A DNA stretch of 64,000 bases from Fervidifonticultor_A sp037443565 (GTDB lineage: Bacteria; Sysuimicrobiota; Sysuimicrobiia; Sysuimicrobiales; Humicultoraceae), in assembly GCA_037443565.1 (NCBI GenBank), contig JBBIOB010000002.1, forward strand, positions 76,199-140,198, read 5' to 3'. The position numbers were made by a program, and so were the translations under genes. This document shows positions 1 through 7,963 of this stretch, in pieces. Each line of letters opens with the position of its first letter. The first letter of the stretch is position 1. The notes below the pieces were generated by a model. That model had not been told where the DNA came from. It saw only the letters and a list, made by a program, of their open reading frames with translations, and did no database searches.

Positions 1-120
1 ATGGCGTCAGCGAGGAAGACCGCCGCGGCCGCCACACGGCCCATTCACCCCTCCACGACCTCACTGCTGGGCTGTTGCCCGAACCCCGGCCGGCCAGACC
101 TGCACACCGCACTTATCGCG

Positions 121-441
121 TCACCGTTCATCGCGCGTGCCTGCCAGGGCCCGCAAGAAGCTGCCTGGCACATTCTTCCGAGGGTCACCTAGGCTTTGCT
201 GCGCCCATCGTGCCCATGCGGCTTCGACCTGCCTTCTGGCTCGCTCGTCCCGCCGGGAGCGCTCCAGCCGCTTCCGACACAGCGCCGAACACAGCCGGGC
301 ATGGGACCGGCGGGCCAGGAACGGCGCGCCGCACAAAACGCAGACCCGCTGCCGCAGCGGCGGCTGCGTAGGAGGCTTACGGTCCGGCCTCCACCGCCGC
401 GACCACCGACGCCTCCCCCGCTGGCCGCGCTCACCAGTCAT
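121..441 (-). CDS. small zinc-ribbon protein, unknown function
   Basis: A 106-residue, very basic protein. Its centre holds CVLCGAPF followed about 12 residues later by CSALC, a CxxC...CxxxC arrangement like a treble-clef zinc ribbon, then an Arg-rich helix. It is the last visible gene of the leftward operon, 70 bp after the prim-pol gene. Function is unknown; nucleic-acid binding is the obvious inference. The N-terminal 30 residues are low-complexity, so the true start could be slightly downstream. Confidence 0.5.
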   Translation of the reverse strand: MTGERGQRGRRRWSRRWRPDRKPPTQPPLRQRVCVLCGAPFLARRSHARLCSALCRKRLERSRRDERARRQVEAAWARWAQQSLGDPRKNVPGSFLRALAGTRDER

Positions 442-510
442 TCCTCGTCACCTCACTGCCAGTACTTGAACTGTCCAGGACCTTTAAGGAGTAAATGCTT
501 ATTACTACTT

Positions 511-1509
511 TTAGGGGGGGTGGCCGGCGAACAGGAACTCCACGACGGTGACGCGCCGCCATCCGGTGGCCGGGTCCCGGGTCCGGCTGAGCCGGACCAC
601 GCCGGCCTGCTCCAGCCGCCGAAGGGCCGGTCCGACGCTGTCGCGGTCCACGCCAGCGTAGGAGGCGACAAGCCGGTGGGGCGCGGCGACCGCTGGCAGG
701 GTCAGCCCGACTTCGGCATGCAGGGCCAGGACGCCCATCAGCACCCGCCAGGTTGTCGCATCGAGTCGTCGTTCGGCCGCCGCCAGGAGCGCCTCCGCAA
801 TCATCGGCCGAGCGCGCTGCCGGGTGAGCCGGATTGAGGCCACGGTCCGCGCGACTTCCTCAGCCGGTATTGGGGGACGGCATCGTCGCGCGAACGCTGC
901 GGCCCGTGCCATCAGTTCCACCTCCGAGACACGTTGTGTCAGCCAGGAGCCGGTGAGCGCGGCCAGGCTGGTATTGCGCGCGCCCTCCTCCACGCCGTCC
1001 CGGGCCGCCTGCCGCCACTCCTCCGGCCGCTGCATGGCGCGAAGAAAATCCTCCCACGCCGTCGGGAGCGGGGCCAGCTCGTAGAGACTCGTGAGCCAGG
1101 CGCGGCCGCCACTCGTCGGGGCGACCACGTAGGAGCCAGCGCCCAACACGTCGAGCTGTGGCCGCAACGCCCTGCGCGTCCGGAGCGGCTGGTCGCACCG
1201 AAAGAGTCTGTGGTGCCCGCGGGGGCTCGACCATATCGCGGTCGGCGGCACCGGAAGGCTGAAGACAATTAACATGCGCTCCCCAACCGGCCCGTCGGTC
1301 TCGATATCCACGAGGCCGCTCAGGATGATGCCCACATCACAGGCGCCGTGCGCGTCGGCGAGCCAGCCAAGCTCTGTCTCAGTCTGCCGGCGGCGTTGCC
1401 AGGCCCGCCAGGGCACCGCCGGCTTCTTTCCACCAGGCACGATGGGAATGACGCTCAGGCCGACCTCGAAATAGCGGCCCGCGATGGTGGCGAAGGGGCC
1501 GGGGGGCAT
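511..1509 (-). CDS. bifunctional DNA primase/polymerase (prim-pol) protein
   Basis: A 332-residue protein with an N-terminal prim-pol domain, the AEP-type replication enzyme of plasmids and integrative elements. Visible motifs are VDIE (about 67-70, metal-binding acidic pair), SSPRGHH (94-100, catalytic His region) and LDVLGAGSYVVAP (119-131). A PriCT-1-like helical region follows (GARNTSLAALTGSW), then a winged-helix-like C-terminus with DRDSVGPALRRLEQAGVV. It probably primes or initiates replication of the excised element. No helicase domain is present. The start codon overlaps the upstream gene's stop as TGATG, indicating translational coupling. Confidence 0.8.
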   Translation of the reverse strand: MPPGPFATIAGRYFEVGLSVIPIVPGGKKPAVPWRAWQRRRQTETELGWLADAHGACDVGIILSGLVDIETDGPVGERMLIVFSLPVPPTAIWSSPRGHHRLFRCDQPLRTRRALRPQLDVLGAGSYVVAPTSGGRAWLTSLYELAPLPTAWEDFLRAMQRPEEWRQAARDGVEEGARNTSLAALTGSWLTQRVSEVELMARAAAFARRCRPPIPAEEVARTVASIRLTRQRARPMIAEALLAAAERRLDATTWRVLMGVLALHAEVGLTLPAVAAPHRLVASYAGVDRDSVGPALRRLEQAGVVRLSRTRDPATGWRRVTVVEFLFAGHPP

Positions 1510-1841
1510 CAGGACACCTCCTCAGCCCTTGGCCCTGCGCCAGACGTTGTAGCCACAAGCTCTGGAGCACGGGAATCGGGCTTCTGGCGAGCGGCCCGGG
1601 CGCGGTCAAACTGGGCTCGCTGGGCTTCGGTCATACGCCGGGGAGCGCCGAACCGTACCGCTGCCATGGGTAGGGTGACGCGATACCCTGCCCCCAGCCG
1701 TTCAGGACTCGCGCCCCACGCGGCGGCCACACGCAAGACCCGCCGGGTAAGGCGGGCCGAGTCCGTGAACACTGACCAGCCCGCCTCATCATCGGCGATA
1801 GTCAACACCACCTCGCGTTCGCTCGCGCCGAGGCGGGTCAT
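1509..1841 (-). CDS. hypothetical protein of the integrative element
   Basis: A 110-residue protein starting at an ATG that overlaps the preceding gene's stop as ATGA (1838-1841). A longer upstream start exists but would overlap that gene by 69 bp. No domain recognised; the central part (about residues 10-60) looks like a compact alpha/beta fold, and the C-terminus is rich in Ala, Arg and Gln. Its place directly before the prim-pol gene suggests an accessory replication or control role, which is inference. Confidence 0.6.
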   Translation of the reverse strand: MTRLGASEREVVLTIADDEAGWSVFTDSARLTRRVLRVAAAWGASPERLGAGYRVTLPMAAVRFGAPRRMTEAQRAQFDRARAARQKPDSRAPELVATTSGAGPRAEEVS

Positions 1842-2191
1842 GATGCCACCTCGGGGAACAGCGAGAGCTGCCCGTCCGCGCCTGGAAGCGGCTCCAGGTC
1901 GCACCATCGCAGCGCTCGTTGGGGACCAAAACCACGGGTGACCGGAATGCCTCGTCGCCAGCGGGAAAGCGGGGCCCAGAGTTCTTCGCCGGTGCGGACT
2001 CGGTGGGTGATAATCCCAACGAACCCCTCACGCTCTGCTTCGTCGAGGACCGGCTCATCCACCGCAACCCCTGGCGGTGTGGTAAGCTCGTGGTGCGGTC
2101 CGACGCGCTTGCGTAATACGGCCCTGCCGTCCGGCAGGGAATCCCGCCGATAGGGCGAACGTAGCCCGCGGCGGGTGAGAACAGGGACCAT
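1838..2191 (-). CDS. hypothetical protein of the integrative element
   Basis: A 117-residue protein with no recognised domain. It has a hydrophobic core stretch GFVGIITHRV and ends in a Pro/Leu-rich tail. It sits between the excisionase-like gene (70 bp upstream) and the next hypothetical, which it overlaps by 4 bases. An AGGTG-like ribosome site precedes the ATG on the minus strand. Confidence 0.6.
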   Translation of the reverse strand: MVPVLTRRGLRSPYRRDSLPDGRAVLRKRVGPHHELTTPPGVAVDEPVLDEAEREGFVGIITHRVRTGEELWAPLSRWRRGIPVTRGFGPQRALRWCDLEPLPGADGQLSLFPEVAS

Positions 2192-2260
2192 CCTGTTTCA
2201 CCTCCGACGAGGCCCGGCTGTGACGCCCTAGGAAGCTTCCCAGTCGGGTCCTCGGTGTTG

Positions 2261-2452
2261 TTAGCCTGCGTGCCGTGCCTGCCGCTGGCGTTCGCGCTCG
2301 GCCTTCAGGCGGAGCACGTCCTGCTCGCGAAACAGTCTCCGCCCAGCGGAATCGCGCAACGCGTGGAGTTTGCCCTCGCGGTCGAACTGCTGAAGTCTGC
2401 TGGTACTGAGCCCCAGCAATTCGCACGCGTGCTTCGGTGCAAGAATTCTCAT
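2261..2452 (-). CDS. excisionase-like helix-turn-helix protein
   Basis: A 63-residue MerR/excisionase-type winged-helix protein. AKHACELLGLSTSRLQQFDREG fits the helix-turn-helix, and the later Arg-Leu-Phe segment (GRRLFREQDVLRL) fits the wing and following helix of small Xis/AlpA regulators. Such proteins direct excision or repress element operons. It is the first gene of the leftward operon and is divergent from the zinc-ribbon gene at 2580, so the 127-bp gap probably holds both promoters. Confidence 0.75.
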   Translation of the reverse strand: MRILAPKHACELLGLSTSRLQQFDREGKLHALRDSAGRRLFREQDVLRLKAERERQRQARHAG

Positions 2453-2579
2453 CGCGGCATGACCTCCTCGAAAGGTGCGCTCCGCGAGCCCCCTCGCCGA
2501 GGGTCCTGCGGTCCTACGCGCTCATCGTGTACGTAGCAGGAATTTCCATACAAGGCGTCGAACAGAACTCATTAGGGAA

Positions 2580-3323
2580 ATGCTAATCACCGGGGAGATG
2601 AAATGGCGAGACTACACCGTGCTGTTCCTTCCGAAGGCGCGGGGCTGGGACGTTCGGGAGCACTTGGGGCGCTTTGAACCGACCGACATTCGCTTCCGCC
2701 GCCGGAGGAACGGATGGCGGTGTTCCTGGGACCTCGTGGGCACGGTGGCCGTGCAGGCCTATGCGGCGTGGAAGCAGTCGGCGCCGCAGCGGGCCGCATT
2801 ACTCACGACGGGCATAACCCCGTGGGGTTCGGTTGCCGGCCTCACCTTCTCCCCCGAGCCGGGGGTTCTGCAGCGCCTCGCCGAAGTCTCACAAGAGAAG
2901 GTCCAGCCTTTTCCCGTGCTGCCCCACCACCGGCCGGGTGTCCTGATGCTGAGTTGGCACATCGGCAGCCGCCTAGACCCTCCCCTTGCCGCCGCGCTGC
3001 TGTCAGCCCAGTACAGCATCGTCACGGGAACGCTTGGCCTCTGCCGGTGCGGCATGTTGTTCGTCAAACCCACCCGTACACGGCGCTTGTGCGATGTGTG
3101 CACGGCCTTCTTCCTCGGCAAACTGCCCCATAGGAAGCGGGCAGAGTGGAAACTGTTCGAGGAGCGCCTCCGGGGCCGAATGCGGTACGACAGTGGCTAC
3201 ACGCGGGAGCAGTATGAACAGGACTTGCGGCAGGCGCGCCGAGACCTCACGGCCCTGCCCTTCGACGATTGGCGTGCGCAGTGGGGTACACGACGCGGAC
3301 CACAAGGGCGCAAGCCTCGCTGA
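2580..3323 (+). CDS. zinc-ribbon protein of the integrative element
   Basis: About 247 residues. Near the C-terminus LCRCGMLFVKPTRTRRLCD followed by VC gives paired CxC and CxxC cysteines, similar to the C-terminal zinc finger of ABATE/CGNR-type regulators, followed by a basic helical tail. The N-terminal 150 residues have no clear relative. The start is uncertain: ATG at 2580 has a weak AGGGA before it and ATG at 2598 is also possible. A longer reading from 2475 would run back through the divergent promoter region. It is the only rightward gene of the element, nearest the att site. Confidence 0.6.
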   Translation: MLITGEMKWRDYTVLFLPKARGWDVREHLGRFEPTDIRFRRRRNGWRCSWDLVGTVAVQAYAAWKQSAPQRAALLTTGITPWGSVAGLTFSPEPGVLQRLAEVSQEKVQPFPVLPHHRPGVLMLSWHIGSRLDPPLAAALLSAQYSIVTGTLGLCRCGMLFVKPTRTRRLCDVCTAFFLGKLPHRKRAEWKLFEERLRGRMRYDSGYTREQYEQDLRQARRDLTALPFDDWRAQWGTRRGPQGRKPR

Positions 3324-3456
3324 CCATATGGTGACCTTTCGGAAAGACGCGCCACTGGGACCCTAAGCGCAGTCGTCAACGGGGGGCCATCCCCCCAAGG
3401 GGAGGTGGACAGGATGGACGAGGCCGGGAGTGTCAGGTCAGCGGAGCAGCCACAAG

Positions 3457-3497
3457 GGGTGCGCTCACCCTCGCAGAACCCGCATCAGACGCGGGTT
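3457..3497. repeat. two small hairpins beside the att core
   Basis: GGGTG/CACCC (3457-3461 with 3466-3470) and AACCCGC/GCGGGTT (3477-3483 with 3491-3497, 7-base loop) form adjacent inverted repeats just left of the tRNA-derived core. Possible roles are a terminator for the element's last gene or part of attP; neither is shown. Confidence 0.45.
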
Positions 3498-3502
3498 TCA
3501 GC

Positions 3503-3566
3503 AGGTGGTGAGAGCGCGCCCCTGATAAGGGCGAGGTCGGTGGTTCGAGTCCACCAGGGCCCACCA
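3503..3566 (+). other. tRNA-Ile (GAT) 3' fragment, probable att site
   Basis: The sequence gives the D-loop 3' side, a complete anticodon arm with GAT anticodon (CCCCTGATAAGGGG-type stem), a complete T-arm (GGTGG TTCGAGT CCACC), the 3' acceptor strand AGGGCCCA and an encoded CCA. The 5' acceptor strand (GGGCCCT expected) and the D-stem 5' half are absent. It is therefore a 3' fragment of tRNA-Ile, the usual duplicated attachment core left by a tyrosine-recombinase element. Confidence 0.8.
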
Positions 3567-3649
3567 GCAGTTCGAAGATCGTTGTGTAACGGATTACTCC
3601 GCTCACTGCGGCAGACCTTATCCACGAGGTGCGTGGAGAAGAGGCTGCA

Positions 3650-3997
3650 TCACATGGCCAAAGGGCCGACTAGGGCCCTCGGTATCGATGCCTCAGCCGC
3701 TGTCAAGTGGCGTCTGGCCGAAGAAGAAAACGCTGACCATGCAGTCGTGAAGATCGTGCCGTAGACACCGCAGTCGATGGCGCCGACGCCGACACGCCGG
3801 TACGCGGGCAGGAGGATGTTGCGCCGGTGCCCCGGTGAGTTCATGAGTCCCTGGTGGGTCAGGATGACCGTGGGTGCCAGCGCGAGGTGCGCTTTCAGCC
3901 CGGCGGGACCGTGAGAGACCATCAGCAACAGCACGGTCAGTCCGACGCAGAGCGCGGCACGAGGTGGGGCGCGAAGCCTGGGCAATGCTCCAGGCAC
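3650..3997 (-). pseudogene. CAP/SCP-domain remnant
   Basis: The reading frame contains MNSPGHRRNILLPAYRRVG, the highly conserved second half of a CAP (SCP/PR1-like) domain, ending in a plausible YGTIFTTAW strand. The first half of the domain, with its metal-binding His and helix, is missing; in its place is a hydrophobic stretch that could be a signal peptide (LCVGLTVLLLMVSHGP) or chance. It lies just outside the att site. I read it as a decayed secreted CAP protein. Confidence 0.5.
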
Positions 3998-4160
3998 CTA
4001 CAAGGCCAGGGCGTGGCGGTCGCGGCGGGGGTCGGCGCCACTCCATCATCATGACTCTTGGCCCGATCCCGGGGTCCCCAAACCTGGAGGTGAGAGGGAA
4101 ATTCTGGACAGTCCCCGTAAAGAATTGTCCTGGCGATGTGACCACGGGTGGAGGGCGGGG

Positions 4161-5343
4161 GTGCAGACCGAACGGCACATGGCCGTGTTCCGCAGCATCG
4201 CGGAGGTGCTGAACCGCTCGTACACGCTCCGCGAAGCGCTGGACGGGGCGCTGCGGCGCGTCGTCGAGCTCATGGACGTCGCAGCCGGCTGGATCTTCCT
4301 CACCGACCAGGAGGGGACGCTGCGCCTGGTCTCGGACGTCAACCTGCCCGCCGCCCTCTCAGTGTCGAGCAAACGCCGGATGACCGGGGAGTGCCGATGC
4401 ATCACGATGCTGCGTGCCGGCGAGTTGACCGAGCCGGTCAACCTTGTCCAGTGTGCTCGGTTGGAGCAGGCCCTGCCAAACGCGCCCGAGTCGCACCGCC
4501 ACGCGTCCGTGCCCCTCATCGCGCAGGACGAGATGGTCGGTGTCCTGAACCTGCTGCTCGCTCACGGGCGCGCGTTCTCGGACGATGAGCTCGACATGCT
4601 CACCTCGATCGGCCATGAGGTCGCCGTGACTGTACAGCGCGCGCGTCTGTTTGAGGAGGTGCGGGCACAGGAGCACACGCGCCGGGAGCTCCTGCAACGG
4701 GTGCTGGTCGCGCAGGAGGACGAACGCCGCCGTATCGCCCAGGACCTACACGATCATGCCGGGCAGCTCTTGACGGTCCTCATCATGCAGTTGGATCAGT
4801 TGAGCCAACGGGCGGAACAGGAGCGGTCACCCGTGGGGCCCGAGCTCCGACACCTGCACGGACTGGCGGTGCAGGGGTTGGAAGGCCTGCGCCGGTTGGT
4901 GTATGAGCTCCGGCCGTCGATTCTCGATGACCTGGGGGTTGAACCCGGCCATCCACTGGTGCGCGGACACCTACGTTCGTCCGACCGGCCTGGAGGCAGA
5001 GGTCAAGGTCGGGCACCTCGAGCGCCGGCTGCCGCAGGAAGTCGAAACCGTCGCCTTCCGTATCGTCCAGGAGGCGGTCACCAATGCTTTGCGCCACTCA
5101 AAGGGCCGCAAGGTGGAGATCCGTGTGGATCAGCGAACACACACCCTGCTGATCATGGCCCGCGATGACGGCGTGGGATTCGACCCCGAGGAAGAGCCGA
5201 AGGAGAAGCCCACCCTGGGCCTGCACGGCATGCGCGAACGCGCGCAGCTCGTGGGCGGCACCGTCCAGATCCTCTCGGTGCCAGGCGCCGGCACGACCGT
5301 CCTGGCCCGCCTGCCGCTGCTGAAACCGGCGACGGCCTCCTAG
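4161..5343 (+). pseudogene. GAF-HisKA_3 histidine kinase broken by a frameshift
   Basis: A soluble NarL-type sensor kinase: GAF domain (about 10-160) with cysteines C78, C80 and C98, then HisKA_3 dimerisation helices with phospho-acceptor H197 in IAQDLHDHAG, then HATPase_c. The frame continues to RPSILDDLGV near 4935 and then goes out of frame; the rest (NPAIHWCADTY, N-box LRHS, MRERAQLVGG) lies in the +1 frame to a stop at 5341. One extra base in the G-rich stretch about 4931-4939 explains it. The start is GTG 4161 behind GGAGGG. No response regulator is adjacent. It could be a true pseudogene or a sequencing error; an intact relative lies at 53031-54632. Confidence 0.8.
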
Positions 5344-5365
5344 CCCTGACGGGTTTCCAGCCTCC

Positions 5366-5773
5366 CTACTCTGCGGCTTCCTTGGCCGGCTTCGAGGGGG
5401 CGGTCACCTTTGAGGTCGGCTTCTTTGCGGTCGTCCCCGCGGGGGCCTTGCGGGCGGCCGGAGCGGCTTGTGCCCGCCTGCGCGTCCTGCGGCGCCGGCG
5501 CAGCTTTCGGCCGGCCCGTCCCTGAACACTGAACAGGATCTCCGTGGCCTTTGGGGATGGATAATAGCGCAATGTCTTGCCCAGCGTCTTGCTCGCGGTC
5601 GTGAGCCGCCGCTTGACGACCCGGGGCTTCTCGCGCGGCGCCAGCGTCACACGAACCCAGTCGCCGCTCTTGAGCTTCGTGACGAACTCAACGTACTTGG
5701 CAAGCTCCGGTCGAGCCTGTGGGGCTTCGAGTGCGCGGATCTCGGTCTTGGAGAGCTTGTGGAATCTCGGCAC
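5366..5773 (-). CDS. hypothetical protein with basic Lys/Ala/Pro tail
   Basis: A 135-residue GTG-started protein. Residues 1-83 look folded (KLSKTEIRALEAPQ, then LKSGDWVRVTL). Residues 88-135 are a run of Arg followed by an Ala/Lys/Pro-rich tail resembling histone-H1-like or other DNA-binding tails. Family not recognised; nucleic-acid binding is inference from composition. It is convergent with the broken kinase, 22 bp apart. Confidence 0.55.
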   Translation of the reverse strand: MPRFHKLSKTEIRALEAPQARPELAKYVEFVTKLKSGDWVRVTLAPREKPRVVKRRLTTASKTLGKTLRYYPSPKATEILFSVQGRAGRKLRRRRRTRRRAQAAPAARKAPAGTTAKKPTSKVTAPSKPAKEAAE

Positions 5774-5880
5774 AGATACACCTTCTCTCGTGAGTTGGCA
5801 AACCTACTAAGCATTCCGTGATTCTGGGTTCTTTCCCTTCTGCGGCCTTGTGCGTAGAGGGCAGGAGGTGATACGTGAAC

Positions 5881-6156
5881 TCAGTCCTCGGCCGCGCCGA
5901 GTTCCTTCTCCACGTCGGCCATCAGCGCGTCACAGCAGGCTTCCACTTCGATCCACCAGTCCCCCTTGGACGTCTGGAGCCTGCCCAGATGGGGGTGGTC
6001 GTGGTGGGCGTGGCAGACGAACCGCTCCGCCGCGGCGAGCTGCTGTCCGGTTCTGATCCCCAGCATCCCACCCCACAGCCCGCCCGCGCCAAGGTGCGCC
6101 GGATCGGCCGGCAGCCGCACCCGCACTCGCTTGCGGATCGTGCCCGTGTTGGCCAT
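5881..6156 (-). CDS. hypothetical protein
   Basis: A 91-residue protein beginning MANTGTIRKRVRVRLP. The ATG at 6156 is preceded on the minus strand by GGGGGA, so it is preferred over the longer start at 6207. It contains the His-rich segment CHAHHDHPHLGRL and ends in an acidic helix. No family recognised; the His cluster could bind metal, which is inference. Confidence 0.5.
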   Translation of the reverse strand: MANTGTIRKRVRVRLPADPAHLGAGGLWGGMLGIRTGQQLAAAERFVCHAHHDHPHLGRLQTSKGDWWIEVEACCDALMADVEKELGAAED

Positions 6157-6335
6157 GGCCGTCCCCCCGCGCCGTCCGCGCTGCGCGTGATCGTGACACC
6201 ACCGCACTTGTCCGTCCCCCGGCCCTCATCCTTCCGTCCGAGGAACTCGCGGGCTCCGCGGCGAACTGCGCGGCGCAGTCCTATGTCCTGGGGGGAGACA
6301 CGGCGTCCTCTTCCGCTGGGAGACAGCGCTTCTCG

Positions 6336-7289
6336 ATGAAGCTCGAGGGCATCCACCACATCACCGCGATCACCGCCGACGCGCGGAAGAACGTCGACTT
6401 CTACACGCGCGTGCTGGGTCTCCGCCTGGTCAAGAAGACCGTCAACCAGGACGATCCCACCGCGTATCACCTATTCTACAGCGACGAGCACGCCATGCCC
6501 GGTGCCGACCTCACGTTCTTCGAGTACCCGGATGCCGGCCGCGGCCGCCCCAGCGCCGGGATGGTGTCCCGGATCGTCTGGCGGGTGGCATCGCCGGAGG
6601 CGCTGGACTTCTGGCAGGAGCGCCTCGGGCGCGAAGCCATCGAGGCGGTGCGCGAAGACACCCGCCTGATCTTTGCCGACCCCGAGGAGCTGGGGCTCGA
6701 ACTCGCCGTCGACCACAGCGAAGACGAGCCGCTGATCGCCGTGCATCCCGAGATCCCCACCCATCTCGCGTTGCAGGGCTTCGCCGGCGTTCGGGCGTAC
6801 AGCGTCGATCCCGATGCCACCAGGCGCTTCCTCGAGCGCACGCTGAACTTCGCCGCGGTTGGCGCGGGCGTCCACGAGGCGCGCGGCGCACGGCGAGGGT
6901 CTTTCTACGCTTCCACGCGCGCGGCCGAGCGGGGAATCGGCGGCGCCGGAACCGTCCACCATGTCGCGTGGGCGTCGACGACGGAGGAGCACGACGCGTG
7001 GCGCCGGCGCGTCCTCGCCGCCGGCGGCTCGCCGACGCCCATCATCGATCGCTTCTACTTCCGGTCGATCTACTTCAGGGAGCCCGGCGGCGTCCTGTTC
7101 GAGATCGCGACGCCTGACCCCGGGTTTGCGGCCGATGAGCCGCTTGAGTCCCTCGGCGAGCGACTGTCGCTGCCGCCGAAGTTCGAGCCCCTGCGCGCAC
7201 AGCTCGAGCAGATCCTGACCCCGATCCCGAACCCGCGCGAGGGATGGCCCCGGGCCGCCGCGCCGGCGTCGGAGGTAGGCGGGGCGTGA
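6336..7289 (+). CDS. VOC-family ring-cleaving dioxygenase (MhqA/MhqO type)
   Basis: A 317-residue cytosolic protein with tandem vicinal-oxygen-chelate modules. The N-terminal module begins GIHHITAIT (metal-ligand His at about 7-8) and has FYTRVLGLRLVKKTVNQDD. The C-terminal module has VHHVAWAS and the late ligand strand GVLFEIATPDPGF. Length and layout match the MhqA/E/O dioxygenases that act on hydroquinones and catechols in the quinone stress response of Gram-positive bacteria. Its stop overlaps the GTG of the hydrolase gene, as in mhq operons. Substrate is inferred from the family. Confidence 0.85.
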   Translation: MKLEGIHHITAITADARKNVDFYTRVLGLRLVKKTVNQDDPTAYHLFYSDEHAMPGADLTFFEYPDAGRGRPSAGMVSRIVWRVASPEALDFWQERLGREAIEAVREDTRLIFADPEELGLELAVDHSEDEPLIAVHPEIPTHLALQGFAGVRAYSVDPDATRRFLERTLNFAAVGAGVHEARGARRGSFYASTRAAERGIGGAGTVHHVAWASTTEEHDAWRRRVLAAGGSPTPIIDRFYFRSIYFREPGGVLFEIATPDPGFAADEPLESLGERLSLPPKFEPLRAQLEQILTPIPNPREGWPRAAAPASEVGGA

Positions 7290-7963
7290 GCGGGCCCGGG
7301 CTGGGCGGACTCGTTCACCGCATGCGGCCGGCGGGCGTGGCGGAACCGGATGGCGCGCTGGTGCTCTTCCACGGCCGCGGCGCTGATGAGAGCGACCTTT
7401 TCCCGGTGCTCGACCTCCTGGACCCCCAGCGGCGTCTGCTCGGTGTGACCGTGCGCGGACCGCTGGCGCTGCCGCCGGGCGGCGCGCACTGGTACGTGGT
7501 CCGCCAGGTGGGCTACCCGGACCGAGAGACCTTCCTTCATACTCATGCGCGCGTGGCCGGATGGCTTGACGCGTTCGCCGGCGAGACGGGCATCGCCCCC
7601 GGACGCACCGTGCTCGGAGGGTTCTCACAGGGAGCAGTGATGAGCTATGCGATGGGACTTGGAGCCGGCCGCCCGCGCCCCGCGGCAGTCGTCGCGTTGA
7701 GCGGCTTCATCCCCGTCGTCGATGGGTATGAGCTCGACCTGCGACCGCCGCTCCCGCCGGTAGCCATAGGGCACGGGAGCTTCGATCAGGTCATCTCCGT
7801 CGAGTTCGCGCGCCGCGCCCGCAGGATTCTCGAGGATGCCGGGATAGACGTCCTCTACCGCGAGTCGCCCATCCCGCACACGATCGATCCGGACTTCATG
7901 GGCACGCTCGTCCCCTGGATCCGGCGCGGGATTGAGGCGGCCGCGGTCCAGACGCCGCGATGA
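7286..7963 (+). CDS. phospholipase/carboxylesterase-type alpha/beta hydrolase (MhqD-like)
   Basis: A 225-residue alpha/beta hydrolase. It has the oxyanion region HGRGAD (29-34), nucleophile elbow GFSQG with S114, and downstream Asp (HGSFD) and His (SPIPHT) of the triad. It belongs to the abhydrolase_2 carboxylesterase group that includes MhqD, the usual partner of MhqO-type dioxygenases. The GTG start overlaps the dioxygenase stop (GTGA), and the gene overlaps the next one by ATGA, so the three are probably co-translated. Confidence 0.85.
   Translation: MSGPGLGGLVHRMRPAGVAEPDGALVLFHGRGADESDLFPVLDLLDPQRRLLGVTVRGPLALPPGGAHWYVVRQVGYPDRETFLHTHARVAGWLDAFAGETGIAPGRTVLGGFSQGAVMSYAMGLGAGRPRPAAVVALSGFIPVVDGYELDLRPPLPPVAIGHGSFDQVISVEFARRARRILEDAGIDVLYRESPIPHTIDPDFMGTLVPWIRRGIEAAAVQTPR

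Larger units (their letters stand above)
1..3566. mobile_element. right end of an integrative element in tRNA-Ile
   Basis: The segment left of the tRNA-Ile 3' fragment carries a prim-pol replication protein, an excisionase-like DNA-binding protein, two zinc-ribbon proteins and two unknown genes, most in one leftward operon. This content is typical of small integrative plasmids and AICE-like elements. The tRNA fragment lies on the + strand at the right edge, as expected when an element integrates in the 3' end of a tRNA gene and duplicates it. No integrase or transfer gene is visible, so the left part must lie outside the window. The element call is inference from att-site structure and gene content. 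Confidence 0.65.

Noticed and set aside
1..44. Possible gene start on the minus strand (ATG at 44 with GAGGGG nearby)
   Set aside because: Only 14 codons are visible before the window edge, too few to support a gene.
3477..3566. Complete tRNA-Ile gene
   Set aside because: The 5' acceptor strand and D-stem half are absent, and the hairpin at 3477-3497 occupies their place.
3405..3764. Rightward frame across the tRNA-Ile fragment
   Set aside because: It reads through the att hairpins and tRNA sequence and has no protein-like character.
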